DNA of 64,000 nucleotides from Thermocrispum municipale DSM 44069. Its GTDB lineage: Bacteria > Actinomycetota > Actinomycetes > Mycobacteriales > Pseudonocardiaceae. The notes under the pieces are model-generated. The model saw nothing but the letters and a program-made list of their open reading frames with translations. It had not been told where the DNA came from and did not search any database. The DNA lies in contig NZ_ATYT01000003.1 in NCBI RefSeq assembly GCF_000427825.1, positions 636,157 through 700,156 of the forward strand, written 5' to 3'. Position numbers and translations under genes: made by a program. Shown here piece after piece: positions 33,891-43,302 of this stretch. The first letter of the stretch is position 1; the number at the start of each line of letters is the position of its first letter.

Positions 33891-34709
33891 CGAATGTTTC
33901 CCTATCTCTCCCGGGTGGATCGACTTCCACAGTGCGACGTCCCCCTCTTGCGAGTCTTGCGAGAGGTTGTGCAGCCGGCGGCCGAGTGCACTTCTTTTGC
34001 TCATTTGCGGTTTTAGAAACTGCGCAAGTGGCACTTTGGGGTTAACTTCCGTGCCGCAGGCGGGAGATAAGTATTGGTTTCTGACGGGGTGAGGTGCTGG
34101 CCATCGCCCGCCAGTTCGCAAGAGGGTCGGTGTGATCGGGTCTTGCAGCTCCCGCCAAGGTGCCCGCTCGCTCGAGGCGACGTACGCATGCCTGCCGGGA
34201 CCGAAAGTTCCTCGAAGGTCTATACATGCAGCCACGGAGACTCGTTCGGCGGCCCGAATTCTTTGTGGAAGGGAAGTCTTAGTGGGCGGCACCTTCGGTA
34301 TACAGCGGTAACCCAGTGTGGCGTTTGTCGAGGGATCGCTCTTTTGGCAGCCGGATGTGAGTGAGCGATCTGGAGCCCCAGGAAATCAGTGCGAAGGTGC
34401 TGCTGAGATTCTGTCCTCTCAATGGGCGGTTTTCGCAAAGGGCTGTCCGGCTGGCGCGCTGCCCAGATCGATTGTCCCAGCAGCGCCTCTCCACAGTAGG
34501 ATGATCAGCGGACCTGAGGAACGCATCGACAAGAATCTGGTGGGCCCGGCGATGGTTCGGCGCAGCGCGGGCGCGGTGACTCGAACGTCGATCCCGGGCT
34601 CCGCGAGGTCCGGCTTCGAGTACACCCGGGTCTGAAAACCACAAGTCAGTCGAGCGGAGCCCTACATGCCTGTGCAGTATCCATGGTCCGCGGCCCGGCG
34701 GGGCGGCAG
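33891..34709. other. Gene-poor stretch of about 820 bp before cobB-cobC
   Basis: No frame on either strand shows family similarity or a credible ribosome site. Base composition is visibly less GC-rich than the flanks, and codon bias is absent in all frames. I looked for a cobalamin riboswitch in front of the cobB-cobC fusion and saw no B12-box-like segment. It may be old, degraded coding sequence continuing the decay seen at 32.5-33.9 kb. Confidence 0.5.
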
Positions 34710-37100
34710 ATGGTGAAGCTCCCGCGCGTGGTCATCGCAGCTCCGGCCACGGGGCAAGGCAAAACCACGATCGCCACCGGGCTGATGGCCGCGCTGACTG
34801 GACGGGGTCTGAGCGTGTCCGGCCACAAGGTAGGGCCGGATTACATCGATCCGGGCTATCACGCACTTGCTACCGGACGCCCGGGGCGCAATCTCGATCC
34901 CTTCCTGGTCGGCGAGGATCTGGTGACGCCGCTGCTGCTGCACGGTGCTCAGGGTGCGGAGGTCGCCGTCGTCGAGGGCGTCATGGGCCTGTACGACGGG
35001 CTGGTCGGCGGAGAAGGATTCGCGTCGACGGCTCATGTCGCCGCGCTGACCCGGACACCCATCATCCTCGTCGTCGACATCACCTATGCCTCACGCAGCA
35101 TTGCCGCCGTCGTCCACGGCATGAGCACGTTCCAACCTGATGTCACCGTTGCCGGGGTCGTGCTGAACAAGGCCGGTCACCCGCGCCATGCGGCCGAAGT
35201 TTCGCGGGCGGTGGAATCTGCAGGCGTGCCGGTTCTCGGCGTCCTGCCACGCGACGACGGCATCCAGGCGCCTTCGCGGCACCTCGGGCTCGTACCCGCC
35301 GCCGAGCGGGGGCTCGCGGCCGAATCGTTGGATGCGCTGTCGGAGCACGTGGCCGCGCATGTCGACCTCGACGCTGTGTTGGATGTCGCCCGGAAGGCAC
35401 CCGAGCTCGACGCAAAGCCGTGGGACCCAGCTGCCCATGTGAGTGCGTCGAGCCACGACTCCCCCGTCGTCGCCGTCGCTGCCGGCAGAGCGTTCACGTT
35501 CCGATACGCCGAGACGACGGAGCTCCTCGCAGCAGCGGGATGCACGATCGCGACCTTCGACCCGGCCCGAGACACTCACCTGCCCTCGGGCACGCGCGGG
35601 CTGTATCTCGGTGGCGGATTTCCCGAGATGCATGCCTCCGCGCTCACCGACAACGCGAGTTTGCGCGCCGAATTGCGGCAAGCGGTGCTCGACGGCGTGC
35701 CGACGATCGCCGAATGCGCTGGGCTCCTCTATCTGTGCCGGAGCCTCGACGGCAAGCCGATGGTCGGAGCGATCGACGCCGAGGCGGTCATGACCTCGGG
35801 CTTCACGCTCGCGTACCACCGGCCTGTGTTGAGTTCGGATTGCCTGCTCGGAGAAGAAGGCACGCCCGCGTCCGCGCACGAGTTCCACAGCAGCACGGTC
35901 TCCCCCACGCACGACGCCCGGCCACTGTGGAATATCGACGGCACGCCTGCGGGCTTCGCCGGGCCGACGTTGGCGGCTTCCTACCTGCATGTGCATTGGG
36001 CGGGCCACACGGATCATGCGCGACGATTCGTCGACGCCGTTCGGGTCGCAGGTGTCCACCGGGGCGCGCCCGCACCGCCGGTGGATGGTCCTGTCCCGGA
36101 CCCGTTACGGCACCACGGCGACGAAGAGATCGGGGACGGCCTGCTCGATTTCGCTGTCAACGTCAGCGATCTGCCGCGCCCGACCTGGTTGGACGAAGCG
36201 ATACGCGAAGGTGTCGCGGCGTCGACGCACTACCCCGACTCGCGCGAGGCGCACGAGGCCGTCGCGCGCCGCCATGGGCGCGCCCGTGCGGAGGTGCTGA
36301 TCACCGCAGGCGCTGCGGAGGCCTTCTACTTGATAGCGCGGGCGCGGCCGTGGCAACGCCCAGTTGTGGTCCATCCGCAGTTCACCGAGCCGGACGTCGC
36401 GCTACGTTCGGCCGGACACGAGGTCGGTCACGTGATCTGTCGATCCGACGACGGATTCGCACTGGAACCGACACAGGTGCCCGACGATGCCGATCTGGTC
36501 ATCATCGGCAACCCGACGAACCCGACCGGCCGCCTGCATCCGGCTGCCGTGCTGAAGTCGTTGACACGGCAAGGGCGAGTGCTGGTGGTCGACGAAGCCT
36601 TCATGGATTTTGTCCCTGGTGAGCCCGAGACGCTGGCGGCGCAGCGGTTGCCAGGTCTGGTAGTCATCCGCAGTCTGACCAAACTGTGGTCGATCCCGGG
36701 CATCCGGGCCGGCTACGTCGTCGGGGACCCGGATGTGCTGGCAGATCTGCGGCATCATCAGCAACCGTGGCCCGTCAGCAGCCCGGCGCTCGCCGCGATC
36801 ACGGCCACCTGCACCCCCACGGCTCGGGCCGAACAGCGGCGCAGGGCCGAGCAGATCGCGCACGACCGCGAGTTCCTGGTCCAGGGATTGGACGACGTGG
36901 GCATCGAGGTGGTCGACTCCACTGCGCCTTTCGTTCTGGCCAGGCTCGGCGGCATGCGTTCGTGGCTACGCCGTGAAGGTTTCGCCCTGCGCAGGGCCGA
37001 CACCTTCCCCGGTCTCGACGAATCGTGGGTTCGGATCGCCGTACGCCGGCGCGAGGCAACACAGCGGTTGTTGACGACGTTGCGGAGCGGCACGACGTGA
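34710..37100 (+). CDS. cobB-cobC: Fused cobyrinate a,c-diamide synthase and CobC-like PLP decarboxylase/aminotransferase
   Basis: A 796-residue two-enzyme fusion for cobalamin synthesis. Residues 1-455 are CobB: P-loop APATGQGKTT (11-20), HKVGPDYIDPGYH, then a class I glutamine-amidotransferase-like domain with GGGFPEMHA, the catalytic Cys336 in IAECAGLLYLC and the His pair in YLHVHWAG. It amidates the a and c side chains of cobyrinic acid. Residues about 470-796 are a PLP fold-type I domain like L-threonine-O-3-phosphate decarboxylase: NPTNPTG, DEAFMDFVPG and the PLP Lys658 in SLTKLWSIPG. That enzyme makes aminopropanol phosphate for the lower loop. ATG 34710 is chosen because CobB similarity begins there; the frame opens at 34683. 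It overlaps cobD by 4 bp. Confidence 0.92.
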   Translation: MVKLPRVVIAAPATGQGKTTIATGLMAALTGRGLSVSGHKVGPDYIDPGYHALATGRPGRNLDPFLVGEDLVTPLLLHGAQGAEVAVVEGVMGLYDGLVGGEGFASTAHVAALTRTPIILVVDITYASRSIAAVVHGMSTFQPDVTVAGVVLNKAGHPRHAAEVSRAVESAGVPVLGVLPRDDGIQAPSRHLGLVPAAERGLAAESLDALSEHVAAHVDLDAVLDVARKAPELDAKPWDPAAHVSASSHDSPVVAVAAGRAFTFRYAETTELLAAAGCTIATFDPARDTHLPSGTRGLYLGGGFPEMHASALTDNASLRAELRQAVLDGVPTIAECAGLLYLCRSLDGKPMVGAIDAEAVMTSGFTLAYHRPVLSSDCLLGEEGTPASAHEFHSSTVSPTHDARPLWNIDGTPAGFAGPTLAASYLHVHWAGHTDHARRFVDAVRVAGVHRGAPAPPVDGPVPDPLRHHGDEEIGDGLLDFAVNVSDLPRPTWLDEAIREGVAASTHYPDSREAHEAVARRHGRARAEVLITAGAAEAFYLIARARPWQRPVVVHPQFTEPDVALRSAGHEVGHVICRSDDGFALEPTQVPDDADLVIIGNPTNPTGRLHPAAVLKSLTRQGRVLVVDEAFMDFVPGEPETLAAQRLPGLVVIRSLTKLWSIPGIRAGYVVGDPDVLADLRHHQQPWPVSSPALAAITATCTPTARAEQRRRAEQIAHDREFLVQGLDDVGIEVVDSTAPFVLARLGGMRSWLRREGFALRRADTFPGLDESWVRIAVRRREATQRLLTTLRSGTT

Positions 37101-38092
37101 GCATTCGAGCTCGTACCGGTCGCGCTGTCGGGCTGGGCTTGGGCTTCATCCTTGACCGGCTTGTCGGCGATCCAGCCCGTTTCCACCCCGTCGCCGGCCT
37201 CGGCCGATATGCCCACGCGCTGGAAAACGCGTTCTACGGCGATCGTCGCAGGTCAGGCATCATCTACCACGCCGCTGTCCTCGTGCCGCTTGTCGCCGCT
37301 GCCGTACTGGTTCAGCGGACCGCACGATCCTCGGCACTCGCTACCGCGGGGGTGACGTGGGCCGTTTTGGGTGGCCGGTCACTCGTGCGGGAGGCCGACA
37401 TCATCGCCGGCCAACTCGCACGCGGCGAGCTCCCGGCGGCGCGCGAGCAGGTCACGCACCTGGTCGGCCGGGATCCACGTCATCTGGACGCCGACGGGGT
37501 CAGCCGGGCGGTCGTCGAGTCACTGGCGGAGAACACCTCGGATGCGGTCGTCGCTCCCCTGGTCTGGGGTGCAGTCCTCGGTATCCCGGGCCTGGTCGGA
37601 TACCGCGTCGTGAACACGCTCGACGCGATGGTCGGCCACCGCAGCGATCGATACGAGCGATTCGGCTGGGCCAGCGCCCGTGTTGACGACCTGGTCAACC
37701 TGGCGCCATCGCGAGTGACGGCCGCATTGGCGGTAGTCCTGGCTCCTCTGGTCGGCGGTCGGCCCGCGGCGGCCGTGCGCGCCTGGCGGCGGGATGCCAG
37801 GCGCCATCCGAGCCCCAACGCGGGCCCGGTCGAAGCGGCGTTTGCCGGAGCACTCGGCATCACGCTTGGCGGCACCAACCACTACGGGGACAGGATCGAG
37901 CACCGTGCCCGCCTGGGTGATGGCCCAGCCCCCACGCTCGCCGATCTGCCCCGCGCCAAGAGGCTCGCAACACTGATCGCCTGGACGGCTGGCGGTATCG
38001 CTGTCGCCTTCGCCCAGGCCGGGAATGGGAAACCACGCGAACACCATGGAAGCCGACGCCGGAGGCTGCTCCGGGCCCGCGCTACCGGGTGA
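37097..38092 (+). CDS. cobD: Adenosylcobinamide-phosphate synthase
   Basis: A 331-residue integral membrane enzyme that joins adenosylcobyric acid to aminopropanol (phosphate), the step that uses the product of the CobC-like domain encoded just upstream. Family motifs are LGFILDRLVGDPARFHPVAGLGRYAHALE at the N-terminus, ESLAENTSDAVVAPLVWGAVLGIPG, and DDLVNLAPSRVTA, then HPSPNAGPVEAAFAGALG. The GTG start at 37097 overlaps the stop of the fusion gene (GTGA). Confidence 0.94.
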   Translation: MSIRARTGRAVGLGLGFILDRLVGDPARFHPVAGLGRYAHALENAFYGDRRRSGIIYHAAVLVPLVAAAVLVQRTARSSALATAGVTWAVLGGRSLVREADIIAGQLARGELPAAREQVTHLVGRDPRHLDADGVSRAVVESLAENTSDAVVAPLVWGAVLGIPGLVGYRVVNTLDAMVGHRSDRYERFGWASARVDDLVNLAPSRVTAALAVVLAPLVGGRPAAAVRAWRRDARRHPSPNAGPVEAAFAGALGITLGGTNHYGDRIEHRARLGDGPAPTLADLPRAKRLATLIAWTAGGIAVAFAQAGNGKPREHHGSRRRRLLRARATG

Positions 38093-38102
38093 GCGGCTGA
38101 CA

Positions 38103-39077
38103 TCAGCCTTCCGCCTCGACGGCCGGGTCCTCGTGATTCCCGGCTTCGCCGGGCATTTCCCGGCGCGACCAGTAGGAGGCGACGATCGGGCCGGAAACGT
38201 TGTGCCACACGGAGAAGATCGCCGCCGGGAGCGCCGCCACCGGGCTGAAATGGGCAGTGGCCAGCGCGGCGGCGAGCCCGGAGTTCTGCATGCCGACCTC
38301 GATGCTGACGGCACGCCGGGCCGGGATGCTGACCCGACAGGCCTTGGCGATCGCGTAACCGAGCGTCAGCCCCAGGCCGTTGTGCAGGATGACCGCGACG
38401 ACCACCAGCAGGCCCACCGACAGCACGGTGTCCGCGCTCCCGCCGACCACGATCATCACCACGGCGGTGATGCCGACGACCGACACGAGCGGAAGAGCGG
38501 GCAGCAGCCGATCCACGAACGACGGGACCACGGTGCGCAGAATCAAGCCGACGACGACCGGCACGACCACGATCTGCACGATCGACACGAACAGGTCTCC
38601 CGCGTCGACCGGAAGGAATTCGTCGGCCAGCAGCAGCACGAGCAGCGGGGTCAGCAGCGGAGCCAGCAGCGTCGACACGGTCGTCATCGCCACCGACAGC
38701 GCCGTGTCGCCCCGGGAGAGGTACACCATGACGTTCGAGGCGGTGCCGCCCGGAGCCGCGCCGACCAGCACCATGCCCGCGGCGAGTTCCGGCGACAGGT
38801 CGAGCGCAAGGGCAAGGCCGTACCCGGCCAGCGGCATCACGACGTATTGAGCGGCCACGCCGAGAAGCAGGGGCCAGGGACGCTTCGCCACCGTCACGAA
38901 GTCGCGAGGCTGCAGCGTCATCCCCATCCCGAGCATGATCAGCGCGAGCAGCCACGACACGGCCGGGCCTCCCGCGGCGAACGTCTCCGGGGTGAGCAGC
39001 GCAATCGCGCCCGCCACGACGACGATGACCGCGAACCAGCGGCCGACCAGCGCGCCTACTCGTTCGAGAGTCTGCAT
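38103..39077 (-). CDS. Bile acid:sodium symporter (BASS) family transporter
   Basis: A 324-residue membrane protein with nine or ten hydrophobic segments. BASS hallmarks are LALIMLGMGMTLQPRDF, VLVGAAPGGTASNVMVYLSRGDTALSVAMTT and, in the second half, SIEVGMQNSGLAAALA, the sodium-site repeat. The ATG at 39077 follows GGGAGC. Bacterial members carry organic anions such as pantoate or sulfonated compounds. It is convergent with cobD, 10 bp away, and apparently not part of that pathway. Confidence 0.9.
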   Translation of the reverse strand: MQTLERVGALVGRWFAVIVVVAGAIALLTPETFAAGGPAVSWLLALIMLGMGMTLQPRDFVTVAKRPWPLLLGVAAQYVVMPLAGYGLALALDLSPELAAGMVLVGAAPGGTASNVMVYLSRGDTALSVAMTTVSTLLAPLLTPLLVLLLADEFLPVDAGDLFVSIVQIVVVPVVVGLILRTVVPSFVDRLLPALPLVSVVGITAVVMIVVGGSADTVLSVGLLVVVAVILHNGLGLTLGYAIAKACRVSIPARRAVSIEVGMQNSGLAAALATAHFSPVAALPAAIFSVWHNVSGPIVASYWSRREMPGEAGNHEDPAVEAEG

Positions 39078-39333
39078 GGATAGCTCCCGCTCCAAGCTTG
39101 TCTCGGTGACCACGCATCGCCCGTCGCGGCCGTGGAGAGTGCCCATCGAGAAGTATGGCCATTTGTCAGACAGTCATGGAACCAGTTCGGCCCGACAACC
39201 CGGGAGTCGACCCGCCCTATGAGACGAACGCAATCGGCGCCTCGCGGCCATGCCCCGGCTGTCGGCTCTCGCCTTGTGACTTCTTGTCGCGTTGTGTGCA
39301 TTCGGGTCGCGGCGTTTGCTTAAGATCTTGCGA

Positions 39334-41255
39334 ATGAGGTGGGGTGATCTTGGGGGCTACGACTGGCAGCTACTTCCCGCAGCGCAGGGCGGTCCCACGG
39401 TACTGGGCCTGACCTTCGGGTACGGGCTGCTCGACGAGTCGATCGCAGAGTACGGAACGCTGCGCTACTTCGCGTCGGCTCTGCGGAGCGAGTTGGCCCG
39501 GCCCGTGGAGCTGGCGACCAACACGGTCGGGGTTCCCGAGGTCGAGATCAACATCCAGCCGGACACCGTCGCCGTCTCGGTCGTCGGTGACCGCGACACC
39601 GTTGTCGGTGCGTGGCAACGGTTGCCCGCGTTCTTCGACGGAACGTTCGCCATCGAGCCGACCGAACCGCACCCGACCGACGAGTGGGGCTGGACGGTCG
39701 ACATGTTCGCCCGTGCTGGGAAGAACTCGTACTCCCTGTCGCTGTTGCCGCAAGAGCCGCCACGGGTCGGCGCGGAAAAGATCGCCCAGCTACGTAGCCA
39801 TCTCGCCCCCCGCAAGGGCGCGGTTCGCTGCCTGTTCTACACCAACGACGAAACACTCGCCGTCTCTCTCCCCTGTCCGCCCCGGAGACCGACCCACGGA
39901 AGACACTGCCGCCTGCCACTCCGCGCGCTCGCGGCAATTCCACCGGCGGATTGATCTCCGCGACCGCCGGTGGGGCGCTCTACTTCACCGGTCTCGTCCC
40001 GCGCACCACCGCCGGCTTGGCGGGCGCCCTGGTCATGCGCACGCATTTCGCCAACGCCCTGCACACGGTCAGCGGCCGGGAATGGCCCGAGGTGAGTTGC
40101 TCACCCCGTGGGATGGGCGCCGACCTGCTGTTCTCGATCAACGCCCGACCGTCGGTATCCGCTGACCTGCTCCGGCGGGCCGTGACCGTGATGCTCAACG
40201 AACCGGTGTCCGACCTACTCGTCGACGCTGTCATCGACGAGGTCGACGCGCTGCCCATCTGGTCGTTCCAGCGTGATCGCCGCGTGCAGGGCCTGCTGGA
40301 CGAGCCACCGTTGAACCGCGAGCAGGTGCGACAAGCCCTGGCCGAGGCAACGCGCACGTTGCACATCACCGACATCGGCATCGGCGAGATTCCCGGCTAT
40401 CCGTCGTTGGACCGCGCCGTTCCGGACGACAAGCAGCAGGAATTCACCGGCGTGCTGCCCGAGGCGCAGCTCAATGCGGCCGGGTTGGCTCACCGCGTCA
40501 CCATCGGGAACCGCACGCTGCGGGTGCCGAGCGAGGATGCCGTCGTCGATCTCGACAATGCGGTGGTTCGGGTCGACCTCGCCGTCGGGGGTGGGTATGT
40601 CGTCTGGGACGACCTGTGCACCGGCATTCCGGTCGACCCCCGCGTCTACGCCAACGGCGCCGAGCTGGAACGCCGGCTCGAGGAAAAGCTCGCCCACGTC
40701 CCCCGCATCACACCACCCGACGTGGGCCCCGATCCAGTCCCCGAGCTGCTGAGCCAGAAAACCAACCAAAAATGGCGTCGCTGGCTCGGGGCCGGTATCG
40801 CCCTCGTCGTCGCCGTCGTCGTCATCGTCGTGACCGCGATGGAGAACTCCAAGCCGTCGCTCGAGCCGGTGCAGAAGCGGCTCACGTTGGGGCAGACCGC
40901 CACACTGGCCAGCGGCACCACCATCACCGTGGAGGCGGTGGACCGCGCGGTGACCAAGGACAACGAGGTGACGCTCACGGTGGGCGTGCGCGCCTGCGCG
41001 GGTGAGAACCTCGACACCGAGGATGACGATGCGATCGCTCAGCGCCGCATCGGGCCGGTCAACTTCCAGCTCTGGTCGGGCTCGGGCACGGCTGCCATGC
41101 GGGTCGACGACGACCGTCAGCAGCTGCAGACGATCACCCTGCCGCCCGGCGAGTGCACCAGAGGCGAGTTGATCTACCAGACTCGCGATCCCGACGATCT
41201 GCGGCTGGGATACGAGAACCCGTTCGGCGACGACGTCGTGTGGTACTTCCGCTGA
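39334..41255 (+). pseudogene. Membrane protein with DUF4352-like C-terminus, interrupted by a frameshift; candidate type VII accessory
   Basis: Two frames together encode about 640 residues. The first (39334 to about 39870) begins RWGDLGGYDWQLLP and ends at LAVSL; the second continues PLSAPETDPRK without loss of coding character. The join lies in CTCTCTCCCCTG (39864-39875); the shift is -1, as if one C were lost. The first 480 residues form two mixed alpha/beta repeats, with DESIAEYGTLRYFASALRSEL in one and TAGLAGALVMRTHFANALH in the other; this faintly recalls inactive M16-type (insulinase) domains. A single membrane helix (WLGAGIALVVAVVVIVVTAM) and an outside domain of DUF4352 type follow. 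The start at ATG 39334 lacks a good ribosome site. A programmed shift (CCC slipping to CCC) is possible but unproven. Confidence 0.62.
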
Positions 41256-41261
41256 ACGGTC

Positions 41262-41780
41262 TCAACCACGGCGTTCCAGCTTGTTCAGCATGCGCGCCTG
41301 CCGACGGCCGATGCGGGCTGCCTGCTGCAGGGCGCGGGTCAACCGTGCGCGCGGGTTCCAGTCGCCGATGTGCTCGCTGAGCGTCGCCGCGGTTTCTGCC
41401 GCCGACGCCGTGAGGTTTCGCTCGAATGCCGCCCGCCCACGCTGCACGATGCCGATGGCGGCGTCGAGCGAATCATCCGAGGCCGCCGTTTTCCGTTCGG
41501 TGCGTGGCAGCGTGCGCTCCTGCTCCAACACGGACTGCCAGCCGTTCAGTGCGACCCGCAGCTTGGCCAGCTGGCGGGTCGACGAGAGGGTGAAAAGCCA
41601 GCCGACACCGACGACGACCGGAACGGCGACGATCGCCACGACGAATGGTCCGACCAGCGTCAGGACACCGACGTCGTACAGCAGGAATACGGCCACGACG
41701 AAGATCACGGCGGAAATCCCGATGAGGTAGCGCACCGGCTTGGGCCACGGCCGGATCTCCTGGCGTCGAGGCGGGCTCAC
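41262..41780 (-). CDS. Two-helix membrane protein with a charged helical tail
   Basis: A protein of about 172 residues. Two membrane helices at about 16-60 (LIGISAVIFVVAVFLLYDVG and VVAIVAVPVVVGVGWLF) are followed by a long cytoplasmic helical region (about 65-172) ending in a basic NPRARLTRALQQAARIGRRQARMLNKLERRG-type tail. No family was recognised. GTG 41780 is the most likely start, though no strong ribosome site is visible. It is convergent with the DUF4352-like gene (6 bp gap) and 47 bp downstream of another membrane protein gene, suggesting a common envelope function. Confidence 0.6.
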   Translation of the reverse strand: MSPPRRQEIRPWPKPVRYLIGISAVIFVVAVFLLYDVGVLTLVGPFVVAIVAVPVVVGVGWLFTLSSTRQLAKLRVALNGWQSVLEQERTLPRTERKTAASDDSLDAAIGIVQRGRAAFERNLTASAAETAATLSEHIGDWNPRARLTRALQQAARIGRRQARMLNKLERRG

Positions 41781-41827
41781 GCTGCCGAACAATAGGCGCC
41801 GAACGATGACCGGGGTGCCGTTCCGGC

Positions 41828-42657
41828 CTATCGAACCCCACCGGGCTCCATCAAGCGGGTCGCCGGGACGGCAGCGAGCTGAGAGCCGACGAGGATGCCG
41901 ACCGCGACCATCACCGGGTGATGCCACACCGCGTACGCGGCCCAGGTGCACAATCCGACGACGAGCGGCCCGAGCCACATCATCAGGCGGCTGCGGAACG
42001 GCTCCCAGCTGAACGGCGTGACCAGCACGCTCAGTACGAACCCGGCGAGGGCCATTCCTGCGAACACCCCGAACGCTTGCTCGAAGCCGTCCTGGCCGAG
42101 CCGGAAACCAGTCAGTGCCCCGGCGATGCTGCCGGCCACGACGAGCAAACCCGTGACGGCGTCCCGCATGGTGACGGCGCTTCTCGGCGTGCCCGCGTGC
42201 ACGATCTGCCAGCCGCGCATCACCACATCCGGTCCGAGCGATGCCCCGACGAACGCACCGATGACCGCGCCGTACCAGCGGCCGAGGAACCAGCCGACAA
42301 GAACTCCGGCCAGCAGACCGAGCAGCAGGCCCCGGCCACCGAGATGCAGCCCGTCGCCGACCCCAGGCGCAGTTGCTGCGGAACCCGACGGTGAAGCCGC
42401 ATAACTGTCGGGGTCCCGGACGTGTTTCGCCCTCCGCACGATCTGTCGCGCCCGTTTCGGCGTGTGCCCACCACCGTCAGCACCTTCAGCAGGAAACGGT
42501 CGCGTTCGGCCAGGGTGTCCGGACCCCAATGGGTGATCTCCGGGACCATCGCGCCGCGGACCCGGACGAACCCGACGGTGCGGAAAGCACCCTCCGCCGA
42601 GACGTACTCGTACAGCAACGGAAGTTCGGTCACGGCGTCGATCCGGAGAACCGACAT
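41828..42657 (-). pseudogene. Membrane protein gene with an apparent frameshift
   Basis: The first 64 codons from ATG 42657 (ending DRFLLKVLTVVG) have protein-like composition, while the rest of that frame does not. Coding character continues in the next frame at GHTPKRARQIVRRAKHVRDP, followed by four to six hydrophobic segments with many glycines and a final RLMEPGG. The switch is a -1 shift at about 42466-42470 beside a GGG run. Joined, the protein would be about 276 residues: a soluble N-terminal head and a polytopic membrane part. A separate downstream start is possible but has no good ribosome site. No family recognised. Confidence 0.55.
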
Positions 42658-42936
42658 CCGGTATCTCGCTGGTTCGGAGATCGCGGCCCCTCCTTGATCA
42701 CTGCAGCGTGCAGCAGCCTACCCACCATGGATCATCGTCGGCCCTGATCGTGACGGGGCGGCTCGTGGCCGACAGCGGACACCAGAGGCCGCGGGACGTC
42801 CGGCTGTTCGGGAAGTCCCGGCGACGGAGGACTTCCAGCAGCGGCCCCGGCCCGCGGCACAGTTCTACGTTCGGGTGGCGGGTCCGGGACGAATCCACGC
42901 GCGTCTCGCCGATCCGGGCGGCCGAAGGAGAACACC

Positions 42937-43302
42937 ATGCCCAATCCCGTCGTGCACTTCGAGATCGGCACCAAGGATTCCGGCCGCGCCCGGTCCTTCT
43001 ACCGCGCTTTGTTCGGCTGGCAGCCCGCGCCCGGTGGCCCCGAGTACTGGTTGATTCCGCCCGAGGGTGACGGCATCGGCGGCGGGATCCGGGAAGCCTC
43101 CGACCAGGTGCCCACCTACATCACTTTCTACGTGCAGGTCGACGACATCCGGGCCAGCGTCGCCAAGGCGCGCGAACTGGGTGGACAGGTCATCGTCGCA
43201 CCGACACCGATACCGGGGGTCGGCGAATTCGCGCTGTTCGCCGATCCCGACGGCAACACCGTCGGGTTGATGACACCGATCGAGGACGGTGGTGACGGCT
43301 AG
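42937..43302 (+). CDS. VOC (glyoxalase/bleomycin-resistance-like) family protein
   Basis: A 121-residue single VOC domain: PVVHFEIGTKDSGRARSFYRALFGW, then GGGIREASDQVPTYITFYVQVDDI and FALFADPDGNTVGLM. Such proteins are small metal-dependent isomerases, dioxygenases or drug-binding proteins; the specific role is unknown. It starts after AAGGAGAACACC and ends 4 bp inside the convergent Rv1733c-like gene. Confidence 0.9.
   Translation: MPNPVVHFEIGTKDSGRARSFYRALFGWQPAPGGPEYWLIPPEGDGIGGGIREASDQVPTYITFYVQVDDIRASVAKARELGGQVIVAPTPIPGVGEFALFADPDGNTVGLMTPIEDGGDG

Noticed and set aside
34419-34625. 68-codon minus-strand frame in the gap before cobB-cobC
   Set aside because: Not similar to anything recognised and without a ribosome site; left as part of the gene-poor stretch.
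34081-34709. Cobalamin riboswitch upstream of cobB-cobC
   Set aside because: Expected from context, but no B12-box-like segment or matching stem pattern could be found by eye.
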